A stretch of DNA of 64,000 nt from Sclerodactyla briareus (taxonomy: Eukaryota > Echinodermata > Holothuroidea > Dendrochirotida > Sclerodactylidae), in the NCBI GenBank assembly GCA_026419785.1, contig JAODTK010005143.1, positions 1 through 64,000 of the forward strand, given 5' to 3'. Numbering within the stretch: position 1 is the first letter of the stretch; every line of letters begins with the position of its first letter. Of this stretch, positions 50,575 through 63,494 are shown piece after piece. The notes under the pieces are model-generated. The model was given only the letters and a program-made list of their open reading frames with translations, was not told the DNA's origin and ran no database searches. Both the position numbers and the translations under genes were made by a program.

Positions 50575-50975
50575 CCACACAGAGCTACAGTGCAGCCAGC
50601 ATATACATAACGAGAAGGTGTGACAGATATCAACAGGAGCATGGTGAAGGAAGGGTGGGTACAAATGTAAACAAACTTACCTCAGCAAGAGCATACAAGT
50701 GCAAGCCAGCACCTACATAATAAGTTGTTGATAGAGATTCACACAGAACTTGTGTGATAAACAAATTCTCAGAAAGGAGCTCCAGTGCAAGCCAGAACCT
50801 CAAATGATAAGTGATTGACAGAATATTCATTCCACACTGAGCTTGTGTGATAAACAAACTGACCTCAGCAGAACTACAGTGCAGCCGCACCTACAAATAA
50901 GTTGATGACAGATATTCACACAGAGCTTGGTGAGGGTTGTGTACAATCCAACAACGTACCTCAGGCAAGAGCTCT
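50575..50975. repeat. ~98 bp tandem repeat, four units
   Basis: The unit contains GCTACAGTGCAGCCAGCACC, TACATAATAAGTTGATGACAG, ATTCACACAGAGCTTGTGTG and ATAAACAAACTTACCTCAGC. Units start near 50586, 50697, 50787 and 50874. Short open frames over the block are repeat by-products. Confidence 0.85.
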
Positions 50976-53043
50976 ATGGGAATACTGTGGAAGACTAATT
51001 TGGGGGTATTAATGGATTTATCTACTACATCTAACTCACAGCTTATGGTTAGACTAACCAAGTGCTTCATCCATTCCCCTCAAGTTTTGGCGCTTAGTCA
51101 CATGTACGGTTAGAGTTATGTGACTGTCATGTGTCGAACAACCGTACGAACGAATGAACGAACGACGGAGAGACCGTGATGACTTGTTGAGCTGCATCTC
51201 CGCCGCTGCAAAATTGCCTACGATTACGTATCTCAGTTATACTTCTAGGTCCAGTCTCTGGTAACATCTGAACTTGACATAATGGTGCTCTCTCGATTTG
51301 CATTCGTTGGGATCCGAGATCTCATGGCGCTCTGAAAGATTTTGAAATAATGATGGTCAGGGAACTAACTGGAAATTCCCTACCCGGTTCAGGAACAAAA
51401 CCAACACTGATAACGCTCAAATAAATCATATGGAATAGTGCCCGAAACATCCCGCAATGGGTTGACCGCAGTGGCCCTTTGATCGGGGACCAGAGGGGTT
51501 TATGTACGAGACTACGAGTATGATGTATGTGACTCCTCCATTCGAATGGAAGTTAAGTTCGGTCTACAAGCCAGGCGGAACATACACGACATGGCGTGTA
51601 GCTTTTTTATCATCCCAGGTTAGGGTCATTTTGTCAAAAGAAAAAAAAAATGTGAGAAATGTCACATGTTGCCCATGATGGGCTGATACGTAGGTCCATT
51701 TTCTTATGTTAGTTGTGTAGGCAGTCAGAAACGAGCAAGACAGGGGGGGACCAGGTTTCGGTTAGGGTGTGGGCGCCAAAAATTGTCAACATCAATTATA
51801 TTGGGAAAAGATATGGGAGCCGCAGGAGGCTCAAGCTCCCAATCGGGGGGAAGGGGGGGGGGGGGGCGAAGGGGGTGCACTGTGATTACTGAAACGTTAT
51901 TCGATTGAACGCACGATATCTGTTCAGGGCGTGGCCAGAGATTTCAGTGAAGGGCCCATGGTGGTTGCCGCGGGTTCGGGGAGTGGGGAGGGCAAGGCGT
52001 AGGAGATTCATTCATGTGACTCACAAGCGGAGCGCACAGGGTGGTGCGGAGCGCACCCGAAAATTTTCTGTCTGAGAGACCTCTAGATTGCCGGAAACAG
52101 GATGTCTCTGATTTTGTTGAAGAAGCATTGAATAAAATAAAAAAATTCTGAATGATTGTTTCAGGATTAGTAGGAACACACCCTGGTGGTCAGTAAGGCT
52201 AGCTCTGTATTACCACACGTTTTAACGTAGTACTAACGACAATTTTGCAAGTAGTGATCCCAAAATCTACACATTTTTGGTTTGCCGTGAATGGGACAAA
52301 GCTTCATAAAAGATTTCACGCGCGATGGATTTGACCCTTTTCATACATAATCGCAATCAGTGATGAGTGAAATGAACATTGTTTGGTGAATTTGAAGTCA
52401 TTTGAGACCACGAGAGGTCTACCACTTGCACTCAAAGCGTACAGCATCAATTGCCCCGATCAAGGCTAAATTGACGTTTCGAGCTTTCTGGAGGGGGGGG
52501 GGGGGGCTGTACAGAACATATTGTTTTGGTAGGTGTTGCGTAAATATGGGTCATTTGAGAAGAAAGAAGATGTGAGAATGTTCACAATCTCGCCAACATC
52601 GGATTAGCCCAGAAAGCTCAACCCGAAAAACGCAGGATATCAAAGCTTAACCTTTTCCTACTGAGTGGACAGGAGCCTGTGATGTAGAATGAAGGGCCAA
52701 TTTCTTAGAGAAAATCTATGAAAAAAGTTATATTTTGCCATTGGTTATATGTGTGTACGATAACACGCTTTCCCACCAACATGCCAGTACGTTTGTCACT
52801 TAATTCATGGGGATGATACAATTTCTCCAAGAGGAGGGGGCGCTTTTCCTTATGGTGAATCGAGTACAACAGCAGACCAATCCTATGTGCGCGCATGAAA
52901 CCGGTAAATCTCGCCATGTAGAAACATGCACCAAATAAACCGTTGATCATAATTATCCGTCTTACACAGTAGCATATACGACCGAAGATCCTCGTGGGAC
53001 ATTTACTCTCGCTTGACGACAAAATCCATTAGAGCGGATTTAC
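50976..53043. other. Unassigned with simple repeats
   Basis: ACGA tetranucleotides at 51145-51167; G-runs at 51846-51868 and 52493-52506; GAGCGCAC words at 52027-52060, similar to 38345. The minus strand is open at 52705-53022 (about 105 codons, starting without ATG), unidentified. Confidence 0.4.
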
Positions 53044-53097
53044 GGGGGTTCCATGTTTCCCGGGGGTTCCATGTTTCCCGGGGGTTCCATGTTGCCG
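53044..53097. repeat. 19 bp tandem repeat, three units
   Basis: GGGGGTTCCATGTTTCCC is repeated three times, the last copy with TTGCC for TTTCC. Confidence 0.96.
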
Positions 53098-53724
53098 GAA
53101 AAACGCCCCTCTTTCCTCATAAAAAAAAATAACAAAGCTAAGTACTTGTATTCAATTTTCAATAATCTATGCTTCGAAACTGCCATTGGATTCAAAGAGT
53201 TGTCGCCGTTACCGTACTCTTATCGGCCAAACTTTGTTCGCATGCCGTTACACAACACTTAGACTTTTTTCTCAATTGAGTGGAGGTACATCGTAACATC
53301 ACCTACCCCCCCCCACCCACCATCGGCACAAAAAAAACCGTCCTTACTTCATTTGGGGGGAAAACTCAATGAGTTGGCATGGAGTTTGTGAGGTGCGGTG
53401 GGGGAATAACCGATAAAGCTTAGCGGAACTTATACGAGAACAGCCTCGTCAACAAGGTAAACTACAATTGAAAGACACGCGCGGCCAATGTCACGACGTG
53501 GCATCGAATCTGTTGGGAAGTATAGCAGGGCTAGCCCGGCGTTACAGCGAGCAACCCTAAGGCACTATTACACTTTGGGGTTTGGCATGTATTGGAACCT
53601 TGCATTGGACAGACTTGTGACTGGCTGCGTCCGCAACATGATGGCCACAACTCCAGAGGGCATATTTTTTCAACCACAGCCCGCAGCCGAAAGCAGTGTT
53701 GGAGGACAAGATAAGGCATAAGGG

Positions 53725-54105
53725 CCACAAAAGCATTCGCGATAGTTCCCTGCACTAGTGACATACCAGATGTGTTCGAAGATGTGACACTGGGAGAGAC
53801 AATCCTATACCATCAGGAACAGTGTGAACATCGTGATGGAGGAGTTGGAGTCATTAGAAAGAGCTGAAAGCCAAAGACAGCTGTTGAAGCATGGAAAGCA
53901 TGTGACAAAGACTTGTTCCCCAACGTTAAAATCTTGCTGAAACTCATTTGCACAATGCCGTCACAAGTTGTGAGTGTGAGCGATTCTTTTTAGTGAATGA
54001 AACATTGAACACGCCCAAATCGTACTTGAGATCAACCATGGCGAGGGACCCACGTGCGTAACAATCTGCATTCGGTGTGCGACGTTAGAGGCTGCGTGAA
54101 CGATT
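53725..54105 (+). mobile_element. hAT-type DNA transposon relic, C-terminal transposase
   Basis: The plus strand encodes, in sequence, DIPDVFEDVTLGETILYHQE, a stop, AVEAWKACDKDLFPNV and ILLKLICTMP. After a 1-base shift near 53957 come VTSCECERFF and then SYLRSTMARD. This is the hAT C-terminal dimerisation region; the CECERSF-type motif and YLRSTM closely follow the ZMYM1/THAP12-like hAT branch. Frame shifts, a TGA near 53868 and a TAA near 54058 inactivate it as read. The catalytic DDE region upstream and terminal inverted repeats were not recognised, so the element is fragmentary. Confidence 0.87.
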
Positions 54106-57100
54106 TTCACATTTATATGCTTTTCAGATCTGTTGCAATCATTATCTTACTAATTGGTACTTGCTCTCTTCCGCCCGCTCTCAGCTCAGGTTGATGGAAA
54201 ACATATAAATGCAAAATAAGCGTAAACACTGATCGCGGGAAAAAAAAGGTGAGACTAGCGGTTCATCAAATCTGTCGTAATAAATACAGTGTTTCGAGTT
54301 AAAACATGATGGGTCTTTTCTCTGTCCGGTGGTTGTAAGTTCGCATCATGATTTTTTTGCTTGGTCAGATTTTCCAAACACAGCCGTTGGAAATTTAGCC
54401 AGGACGGGAGTACTTTAGGCTCATACCACAACAATTTAAACACACAGGGGAGTTTTATACAGCACGGGAGGTGACATGTATTACTAAATCATTGTGGGGA
54501 TCAGTGACACCATGAACTTTATAAACGGAATAATAATCATACACAGTTTTGCATCTTGTTGATGTCGTGCTGAAGATAGATATTCTATGCAGTAGGGGTG
54601 GTGCGTTGTGAGAGCATTGTAGCATCGGAGACCAGAGCCATCAATCAGTGATGAAGGCCAGGAAATAACTAGTAGCAAGTGTTCCAAAAAGAAAAAGGGT
54701 TTTGAGAATCTGTGAATTACGAATATTACCCCCACATGGACTATGGCACCCCCCCCCACACCAATGCCATGTTGAGCTTCTGGCAAAAAACTACAAAAAT
54801 ACGGGTGGGCCCACCCCATCGCTTCTTTAATTCCAGGCTTGAACCGACGGCAGAAAAAAACGCTTGGCAATTTCGACGCTTTTTTGGGCCGGATTCTCGG
54901 AGCCAAAACTCACGAAGTAGTCGAAAAAGGCAGGGCAAAAAAGAGAAGGACGATGGGGGTGGCCAACCCGGATGTGTGTAATTGCCAGAACGCTCAACCT
55001 AGGATTAGGGTGGGTGAATAGTCCATGGGGGGTACGGTGAACTACCCTGAAATAGATTAGGGATTCTTCGCCATATCTATTTGCGACAAGCATTTCCGTT
55101 GTTTAACTCTCATGACGGTGAATGACCTGACTGAACTGGTTAGCTAACAGTACCAAAGGAGGACCAGACGTACCGTGGGTTCGTTACCATCCGACTGCCA
55201 GATATTTTTTATTTGTGAGACTGATCGAATGGCATGTGCCGTAGTCATGTCAATGGAACAGAATACCAAGCAATGAGGTGCAAGAGAGATCTATCATTGG
55301 GAAGAGTTCTCTCTGTCAGGCCTCCGTGGTCCTATGCTGAAATGAACGACGCGCCTAATGTATGCTCCGGAGGCCTGAACGGATTCCAGAATGCTGACCA
55401 GACCCGTGCTTAGATGGCCAGTGACTGGCAGGTTGGAAAGTATGTATAAATGAATTTAGCATTTGCAACGAGCTAATAGGGAAGAAGGTCTGTACAACAA
55501 ATAAAGAGTGAAGGAGAACTTCAGGACTTACTACCACTGCATTTCTGACCTCGCTATCGAATCCAGGTAAATTTTTTCTTTGATGGCCCCATGTGGGCCA
55601 ATCTTTCACCATTGTTCTGGTATAGGATGGATTATCACGCTTCGTGTGAATCTCAGATCTAGCCGAGCTTTGCCACATGCACCACCCAGGAATAACCAGC
55701 CATGACAGGATTAAGGCCTTGTACCTGTGCTCTTAATGACCAAAAGTGGTCTAGGTTCGCGTTGGCAAATACACTATAATAGTGAGAGAGTCATGATTTG
55801 CAAAAAAAAAAAAAAAAAAGGGGGAGAGTACCAGAACATTTTGACAGCATAGATGGTGATCCTTCATTGTTGTTCCTCGATCGCTTTCTCTATGTACAAT
55901 GACCAAAGCTTCCCTGGAACATGCGCCTGGCGCATCAGGTTCGTACATAAAGTCGCGTTGAAAACTTATTCTCTCTTCTTTAAACAGCTTGTAAAGATAA
56001 ATTTGGTTGAGGGGAAAGCGCTAGATCAATATGTTTGTATCATTATTAAAAACCGCTACCAACCATTCAATCATTCAGGTGGGTTTGGATCTCAACCTCT
56101 CATTTTTACCACATCATTTCACTGTATAACATGGATTAGGGGATTTGAATCACAAAAACAGATCTACAAACCTTTCTTGTAATGACCTTGATCCTATGAT
56201 GCAACCATAGGAAGCATACAATGGATTTTGGTCATGTGAATATGACTTTGGATACGGTTATGTCATTATACTATGGAAGGCCGAAAACCCCCAAGATGAA
56301 CTTCAGCCAATAATCCGAGTGAGAAAACGAGACAAATTAGTTCCTGGAGAAAACAAATAAAAATGTCTACCTATTCATAATTTAGGACCTTTTCCTGATA
56401 CAAGGTGGAAATTCAGTTACACACTGTCTTTTTTTTTTTGCATGATTATTTAACGCTGTGTTTACGGCTTCTTGTGGTGATAAGCGACGTTTACAATTCT
56501 TGGCTGGGTCTCAGGACGTTTGGGGGTGAATCCAGGGGTGTGGCATTGTCTTAGTTTCTAGTTAGGGGATAAATCTCGTGAAGGATTTGAAAAGGAATTA
56601 TAAGTAGAGGAAAGGCTCATATGGCAGAAACTATGACACAAATTTGCAATATGTTCGTGGACTTTGGAAAGCCGTTATTTTCAAAGAAGGCTTCTTTGTC
56701 TATGCCTATTGTCAGAAGTATCTCAATAAAGACGATTTTGGGGCTGAACAGTGAGATAGTTGTAACTTTTCCTACGAATGGGGATGGACTCAATGAGTTG
56801 TAGGAACTGGGAGATTCCTGAAACTGTCATTCCATAGAATTTTTCATGACTAAGGATCAGGGTTTGACAAGTTCACTGAACTCATACTTGATTTAGTGAC
56901 TTTTCAGAGTAATATTTTGGTGAGTTTCCTCCGCTCCTTCAGGTTCAATAAATTGTTGAGTTTACTGCTCGCGGTCGGTTGGGAATGTGAAAATGTTGCC
57001 CCGGGAGCAGGTTGGGATTGGTTACAACACCAGCTGCCCTTGACATGATCTGAGCACTAGTCAGAAGAGAAGGCAGTTATCCTCTGGTTCTTCTCTATGT

Positions 57101-57478
57101 TCAAAACAGCCAGGATGGGCCAATAATTAATCCTGAACCGGTAGAAGAAAATCAACTCAAGAAAGCAAAATGGAAAGAAGTTTGTTCGTCTTTGCCACTT
57201 TAATTTTCTTTTCTCATTACACTGCTCCTTCCACTATAATTTTTTTTAATCAACTAGATTGAATTGGCCCGGATGAGCTTAATGGATTTTTACAGCCTGA
57301 ATATAATGACTTTCACACCCCCAAACGGTCAGATGACACAGATCAGCATGTGAGGAGAATTTTGATTACTCTGGTCCTTTCTATTCATTACGGAATCCCC
57401 AACTCATATATTAGTTTCTAGCATATTCACTTGTTGAAAATAAGGACTTGCCTGCCCTTGCCGACCATTTTTTTTCAG
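54106..57478. other. Unassigned sequence
   Basis: Long open frames at minus 54484-54906 and minus 55355-55678 match nothing known; the region near 54730-55020 is low in complexity on both strands. An A-run is at 55801-55819. 56732-56748 repeats a word seen near 31343. The sequence just before 57479 is pyrimidine-rich (ACCATTTTTTTTCAG) and serves as the acceptor of the next feature. Confidence 0.4.
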
Positions 57479-57992
57479 TGAAGTGGGGAACCCCAGAAAC
57501 CTGTCTATACACAACAAAGCGTGACACTGTTATATTTGTAGAGACGCAATGGCAGCCTTGTAACATCTTTTCTCCCCGCAGTGCAATTTCCCTTGACTTC
57601 ACTTGTAATAACTCAGAAAGGCAATGTGATGGCGTCTTCAAATTTCCAGTTCAGGTTTTGGAAATCAAAACTTTTCATCGGTGGTAGTTCAAAGACAATC
57701 TGCTGCATTGCCCTTTGACCTTCAGATTAGTTTCTTTGGCTGGGTACAAATGCTGTCCCGTTTGGAGATTAATTCAGATCCCTCAGTTTGGGTTGCCCGA
57801 TCAGTCTGTAGCCACATATGCGATACAAGAGGTAAGTTTTGGTTTGTGTTTCATCCTTCACATTAACGAATGTGTGAAAATCCTACTTCACACTCTCTCC
57901 ATCTAACAGGGTCACCATGTCACTGTACCAAACATCCGAATGGATTGGTGCTGGCTTCATTATCATACCATGGAATGTTTCACACTGGTTAG
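57479..57992 (+). CDS. Three-exon gene model with short introns, unidentified protein C-terminus
   Basis: Exon 1 (57479-57654) follows CCATTTTTTTTCAG. It encodes a cysteine-spaced peptide with ETCLYTTKRDTVIF, QWQPCN and DFTCNNSERQCDG (four Cys, one N-N-S sequon) and ends at CAG|GTTTTG. A 71 bp intron ends in CCCTTTGACCTTCAG. Exon 2 (57726-57831) reads ISFFGWVQMLSRLEINSD... and ends at CAAGAG|GTAAGT, a strong donor. A 78 bp intron ends in CTCTCTCCATCTAACAG. Exon 3 (57910-57992) completes the split codon and stops at TAG. All three join in one frame, about 121 residues. The family is not recognised; the cysteines and sequon suggest an extracellular domain. Exon 1 starts in phase 1, so upstream exons are expected but were not found. 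Confidence 0.4.
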
Positions 57993-59399
57993 GGTTGTCG
58001 CTTCCGTTTCACATTACATTTGAATAGACCACTAAATTGTCATCTTGTATGGGGGTGGGTGTTATTGCCTGGAACAATCCTCCATGATTGGCAAGCCCAG
58101 CAACCATTATGGTTGATTACTTGACATTGTGGTTAGGATCAGCCCAGATGCTGTACTTAAGCATACATGCAGGAGTGTGGAACTGTTTTTCATGTACCCT
58201 ACAGCACCACATGAACAAATAGTGTTATGATGCCCTGTGGAGTGGGCAACAGATTGTCATTTTTTAGGTTATGTTTCACTACGGCAGCCCAAACTTGCAA
58301 TATTAGCATTCACTGCTTTTGATTGTTGCATTTCGAAGCCTGGATGATATTTGGGCTAATAATTGAGTTGTATTATTGAAATAATATGTTCTTCTGCATT
58401 GTACATTGCACCTCCATTAATTGTAATGAGCTTATGTTTTTTTTTTTTCAAATTACCAATAGTGTAACACCGGCTTGCAGCTGTTTTCTACGGTCGCATG
58501 ATTAGGCCAGCATATTCTATAACACCATGGGTCCCTCACATGCAAATTACGGGTTAGAACCACTCTCACTATGGGGACCCACCTTACGCTGCACTTTTTG
58601 GTCTGTAAATATTAAGTGTGACAACTACATCCTTTATGTGCTGCTCATGACAGTGCATCATTAACCACTGGCTTATGCCCCTTTGCCCCTTTCCAGGATA
58701 ATACACCAGCTTCATGTTTAGTAGGAGTTAATTGTTGCCCGTCAAGTGCTGGTAACTGTATTGAGGCATTGATGAGCCATCCTCCTCCATGTCAAGTGAG
58801 TTTCATAACCGTGTCGGTGCAGGTATCCCTAGCAAGGCCTTGTAATCACCTCCTGTCCATGCCTGTATGCTGCAGGACCTCTGGTAAATCGCACAAGCCA
58901 TCCTTGCTGCTAAAGTCTCCAGGACGAGATGTCATGCGAGGCCACTGCACAGGCTGTTTCCAGTCATTCAACTATTGGGGAGAAAAAGAACCAATACATA
59001 AGCATGGGAGTTACATAGGAGCAAGGAGTGGTCTTCTTGCCTGGTTGTGCATCAATTTGGTTTTCAAATCATTCACTATGCATGGTTTCCACCTTCTTCG
59101 CCCACCCTCTCAACATCAAAATTTCATTAAAATTGGTCTTGTAGTTTTCCCGAAAAAATCCTGCTAACGTGAAAGTGTGATACACACATACACATGCCAA
59201 TTGATGATGCTAAGCGCTAAGTCTCTTTCTGACTTTGTTCGAGCGAGACGAACAGGCAATCGTCTCAAAAAGTGTCTCGCACTGGTTGCGCACGATCGTG
59301 GTTTTCTTTCTATATTCACTACCCTAATAATTTCCGTCATTTTCAAACACATCAGATTCCAGAAAATGTTTTAACAAACCATACCTACTGAGTTGGCGA
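57993..59399. other. Unassigned sequence
   Basis: A T-run at 58437-58449. The end of a long plus-strand frame (58769-59167) consists of intron-repeat-like words such as 'ATTAAAATTGGTCTTGTAG', not protein family sequence. No exon supported. Confidence 0.4.
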
Positions 59400-59900
59400 A
59401 AGTCTTAACAAGTGGAAATGGGAACAATATATTATGCAAATTAGTCACATACAATGACCTCTCTACTGAACCGCCATCTGTACCTTCAAATGAGCAGGTC
59501 AAAGGTGGATACATCTTACCATGTTTTTGTTGGAAATCCAACAAACTAATTTCAAATTTGCATAAATCATGCAAATTAACACATTAAATGATCTCCCGTG
59601 ACCCTGACCTTCCTTTTAAAACTTCTTTCTCTTGGGAACCATGGTAGACCACATCCAGCAGTGTCATGAAAATCCTACAACTGGAAAATTTTTGCATAAA
59701 GCATATGCAAGTTAGACCACTTAATTAGCATATTTCAGGCCGAGAATCTAATCAGTCATCTCCTGTTATCCATTGTTCTACATGCCAAACTACTTCAATG
59801 TAGCACATACGGTTCAACTTCTTGTGAATCTTGCTAACGAGCTTCACCAATAAATTACATAAAGACGCTAATTACCCAACTTAAGTATGACTTTTGCTTG
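59400..59900. repeat. Dispersed repeat with ATGCAAATTA words
   Basis: The modules 'TATGCAAATTAGTCACATA', 'CATGCAAATTAACACATTAA' and 'ATATGCAAGTTAGACCACTTAA' are spaced about 130-140 bp apart with intervening 'CCATG...CC' words, indicating three decayed units. The octamer ATGCAAAT is present in two of them. Confidence 0.45.
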
Positions 59901-62859
59901 CCCAAAATTCTCATTGTGATATTGGCAGCTGGCTTTGTTGTTTGTTCTAAATGTGAGCAAGCACGGCATTACATCTGTAAAACATCCACTCCATTTAGGC
60001 TATGGAAATCACCACAAATATAAATAACGTTTGTGAAATCGTCAGCTTCCAACAGCTACTGTGTTTTCAATAGACACTTGGGTGTAATCAATGACTACTT
60101 CTCCATGAGCACAGCAACTAATGTGGTAACCATCTCTTGCTTCCCCTTCACTTGCGGCCTCATGGCTTCAGGTTTTAAGTCTTATAATCGTGCACCCCAT
60201 TTGCGATGTCCACATATTGGTCTGTGTGTTCGTATTACTATTGCCTTTTTTTGTTTCATCCGAGACGCTATCTACTCCCACTGTGCCCTTAATGTGCATC
60301 TTCTCTTTGTTAGGGGATAGGGGTTGGCTTGACTTATTTCTCTCTTGACACCACTTCACGGTAAATTAATCAGACTTGTTCACATTTTCAACAGCATTCT
60401 TGTTTTGCGCGCTATTAATGTCTAATGCTGTAATCTCTGCTTTTGGTATTTTAGGCATTTGCATTTTGTCCAACACTGACGAGAACCTAGTAGGTCCGAA
60501 ATTTATGACGTTTTTGTCATTCAAAATAACAGTAGTCTTGTGGTCAAAAGTGAATATATGATACTGGAGAGTTATCTTGTGTATGATAAAAATGTTGCTG
60601 TTTTTTTCAGCACAGAAAGGTTACCAGAAGACTATTGTACAAGACCTGTAACTTGAAAAATGGAGATCTAATTACCATACACAGGAACACAACATGGATC
60701 CAGGCATGCATCAGTGAATCATTCTCTGTCTCGCAGTCTGTCAGTCCATCATAGGATTACTCCAGTTGAAGCTGTATTCAATTCACAGTAGTAGACCCAG
60801 TCAGTGCAGACAAGTTAGCAGTCTCAAAACTATATGGAACACCAATTATGAGGCAGTTTTCTGAAGATTGAATCAAATGTTTCAAAGGCTGTCATGGATT
60901 CAATAGATGAGTAAATACTGACTTGTGAACTTTGGTTGACTCCCATCAGAGGCTCTTCACTCCCTATACTAGGTAAACAATAGCCACCCCCCACTGATAT
61001 ACTATGTTTATTTGATTACCATAAAAAGTTATGGATTCTCGGCAAGAAGAGATTACTATTTACTGCACATGCAACCTTTCCTCCTTTCCCTAAATATGCA
61101 CCCCAAAAAATATTCTCTACTCTACCACACGTAAACTTACTGATTTATATAGGTTGATGTTTTTCAGTATTTTTTGCAAATTTAACCTAAATTAAACCAT
61201 TCTTGCCATGTCATTTTTCAAATTCCATAAGTGAGGTTCTTCCAATGGTGAAGACATTACCAGACTTGCTGAAAGTTGATCGGCAGTACAAAAACATTCC
61301 TATAATACACAGTAAACAACCCGCCTGCCCACAATATGTGTGTTACCCTAACACAAACCTGGATACTAGAATGCACTCTGATGATGACTCTTGACAGTCC
61401 TCAAAGTTATACTTAGAACAGCTATAAAATACATTGAGCCATCTTCACAACCCTAGACACAGGCCATCTTCAAGAGACATGTCCATTACAGGATCTTCAA
61501 TAAGTTCACGGTCAGTCACTGCAGGCGGCTATATATAGAGTCTCATGACCGGGGACCAGGAGTCACCTTTGTGTGTATGGTGACCATTCTCAAATTTTGA
61601 AGACACAAAGAATTTGTATAATGTAACCAAAAGGTACAATAAATGCACCCCCATGTGTCACTCTATGTGTTTGGGCAGAGTTTCTAATCCCGCAAAAGGA
61701 GGGATATAATTTTCCACTTTTTCATAATGTATAACATTTTTCTAAACCTCCTTCCACTTTTGGCACAGACCTTTAATCATTGCATATATGTGTTGTGGGC
61801 TATTCGTAATTAACATGGCACATTGGATTAGGTTAGTAATGAAATCTGTCAGGGGAGAGGAAATTTTATTTCCCATCAAGCGAACGTTGATTTCCTCACA
61901 AATTTGCAGTATTTCCTCTCAGATTGCAGTATTCCCTCCAGATGGTAAGATTTCTTAGGAAGAAGCTCCCACAATTATCATTTTTTTCCAGCAAGGGTCA
62001 GTAACAGTTACTGCCATGGTCTATATACTATCTTGGAGGTTTGTACATGGAAAGGAAAGTTTGTGGCATACGCCGAGGGCAGTGCCTATCTGTGGGGGCT
62101 CAAGATCCTGAAACTCAACCCTAGTCTACCTGCTTTCAATGTCCAATGATGGGGCCAGTGCTGCCTTGACAGCAGTGTCCTTCTAGGTTCTCATCACATC
62201 ACAGCTGAGTGAGCTGGGAACAACCACCAGCAGCTAGAATTAAATGATGCGATGATCAGGAGTCAGAGTTCAGATCAGTAGTCAGAGTTCACACGCAACC
62301 AAACTTTCTTGATTACTCAGGTTACCTGGCAGCCGAATTGATTCTTCATGCCAAGAGAAGAGAAACAAACATGCCTCTTCTGCGATCCGAAACCACAACC
62401 TTCAGGTTCCAAACATATTCACCAGACCACTGCAGTGATTGCAGTGATTGCTAGTCCATGTTAGCGAAAAAAAACTGCAATAATTCATTCCATGCTGTAT
62501 GCGTCTGTTGTTGAGGGAAATTCATGCCCACGCTATGGTGAATGCAGGCGAGAAAAACTACCCCTTGTGCAAAGGATATAGATATTTGTCTAAAGCTTGT
62601 TGTGTATTTGGACACAATATTGTTGTTAGCATTTTCTTATTTTGTAGAATGTGTCCCCTGGGCTGTCAAGCGAGAGACTTGGTCCTATGCGGCATATGTT
62701 AGTACATACCGTGTGAGCATATACTGTATCACCGTTGTTCCTGCGGTACCTGATACCCATTCTCTGCTCTGGTAGTCTGTACAATTGGAGGCACTGGATA
62801 TCTAGTGAGGAAAAGTTAACCAGAAAAAGCCAAAAGACTTTGTGATTCCTTGACTGATC
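59901..62859. other. Unassigned sequence
   Basis: Short frames only. An acceptor word, TTTTCTTATTTTGTAG, ends at 62647 before a 42-codon open stretch (VPWAVKRETWSYAAYVSTYR), unidentified. A short T/C-type internal repeat (ATTTCCTC...TTGCAGTATT) is at 61890-61935. No gene supported. Confidence 0.38.
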
Positions 62860-62939
62860 CTGACGTTATCAAGCTAAGCATTGTCAAGTTCACATGTTTA
62901 CAAGACAAGATTTACAATAGAGATCATGTAGTACTCATT

Positions 62940-63470
62940 ATGGGGAACTCACAGAGTATAAACTACATTTCATCCAGGTGTGCTGTTTGAGATATACCAA
63001 ATTTCAACTGATCGGACCAGGAACTTCTGGACTTATCAAGTTAACAATATTTTCAGACTCTGACTCTCTTGACCTCAGATGACCTTTGACCCAACCCAAA
63101 AATGGATCATGTAATCATCATGGAGAACCCACATACCAATTACAGATTCATCCATCTAGGTGGGTCAAGTTATCGTTTAACAAGCTAAACGTTGCCAAAT
63201 TATAAATTTTCACAATATCCTCGCTCCACATAAAAAACAATAGGGGCTTCCTGTATCTGTAATAAAAGAGTTGTATTACCGGAATTTCAACCTGACTAGA
63301 CGAGGCATTCTGGACTTATTGTTTTAACAAGATTTTCAGACTTCGACCTCTCTTGACCTTTTGACCTGACCGCAAAACAATACGATCATATACTCATTAC
63401 GGGGAACCCATATACCAAGTATGAACTTCATCAATCCAGGTGGGGTCGAGTTATCCTGTTAACAAAGTTG
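62940..63470. repeat. Two copies of the AGGTCA-rich dispersed repeat
   Basis: Copies at about 62940-63190 and 63215-63470 share ATTTCAACTGATCGGAC, TGGACTTATC...TTAACAA, TTTTCAGACT, CTCTTGACC, AACCCACATACCAA and GGTGGGTCAAGTTATC with 33069-33290 and 49060-50165. Confidence 0.72.
63080..63091 (-). promoter_or_regulatory. Perfect DR1-type nuclear-receptor sequence
   Basis: The minus strand reads GGTCAAAGGTCA, the core of the direct-repeat-1 element bound by HNF4/RXR-type receptors, with another AGGTCA-like word 7 bases away. It lies in a dispersed repeat. Function is inferred from motif identity only. Confidence 0.3.
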
Positions 63471-63476
63471 GGCATC

Positions 63477-63494
63477 ACATACACACACACACAC
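63477..63494. repeat. Short AC microsatellite
   Basis: Nine AC units directly follow a repeat copy, in the same position as the CA tract that follows the 33069-33290 copy. The element's 3' end may therefore carry or seed the CA tract. Confidence 0.93.

Noticed and set aside
54484-54906. 140-codon minus-strand open frame
   Set aside because: It passes through low-complexity sequence that is open in several frames on both strands; no family resemblance.
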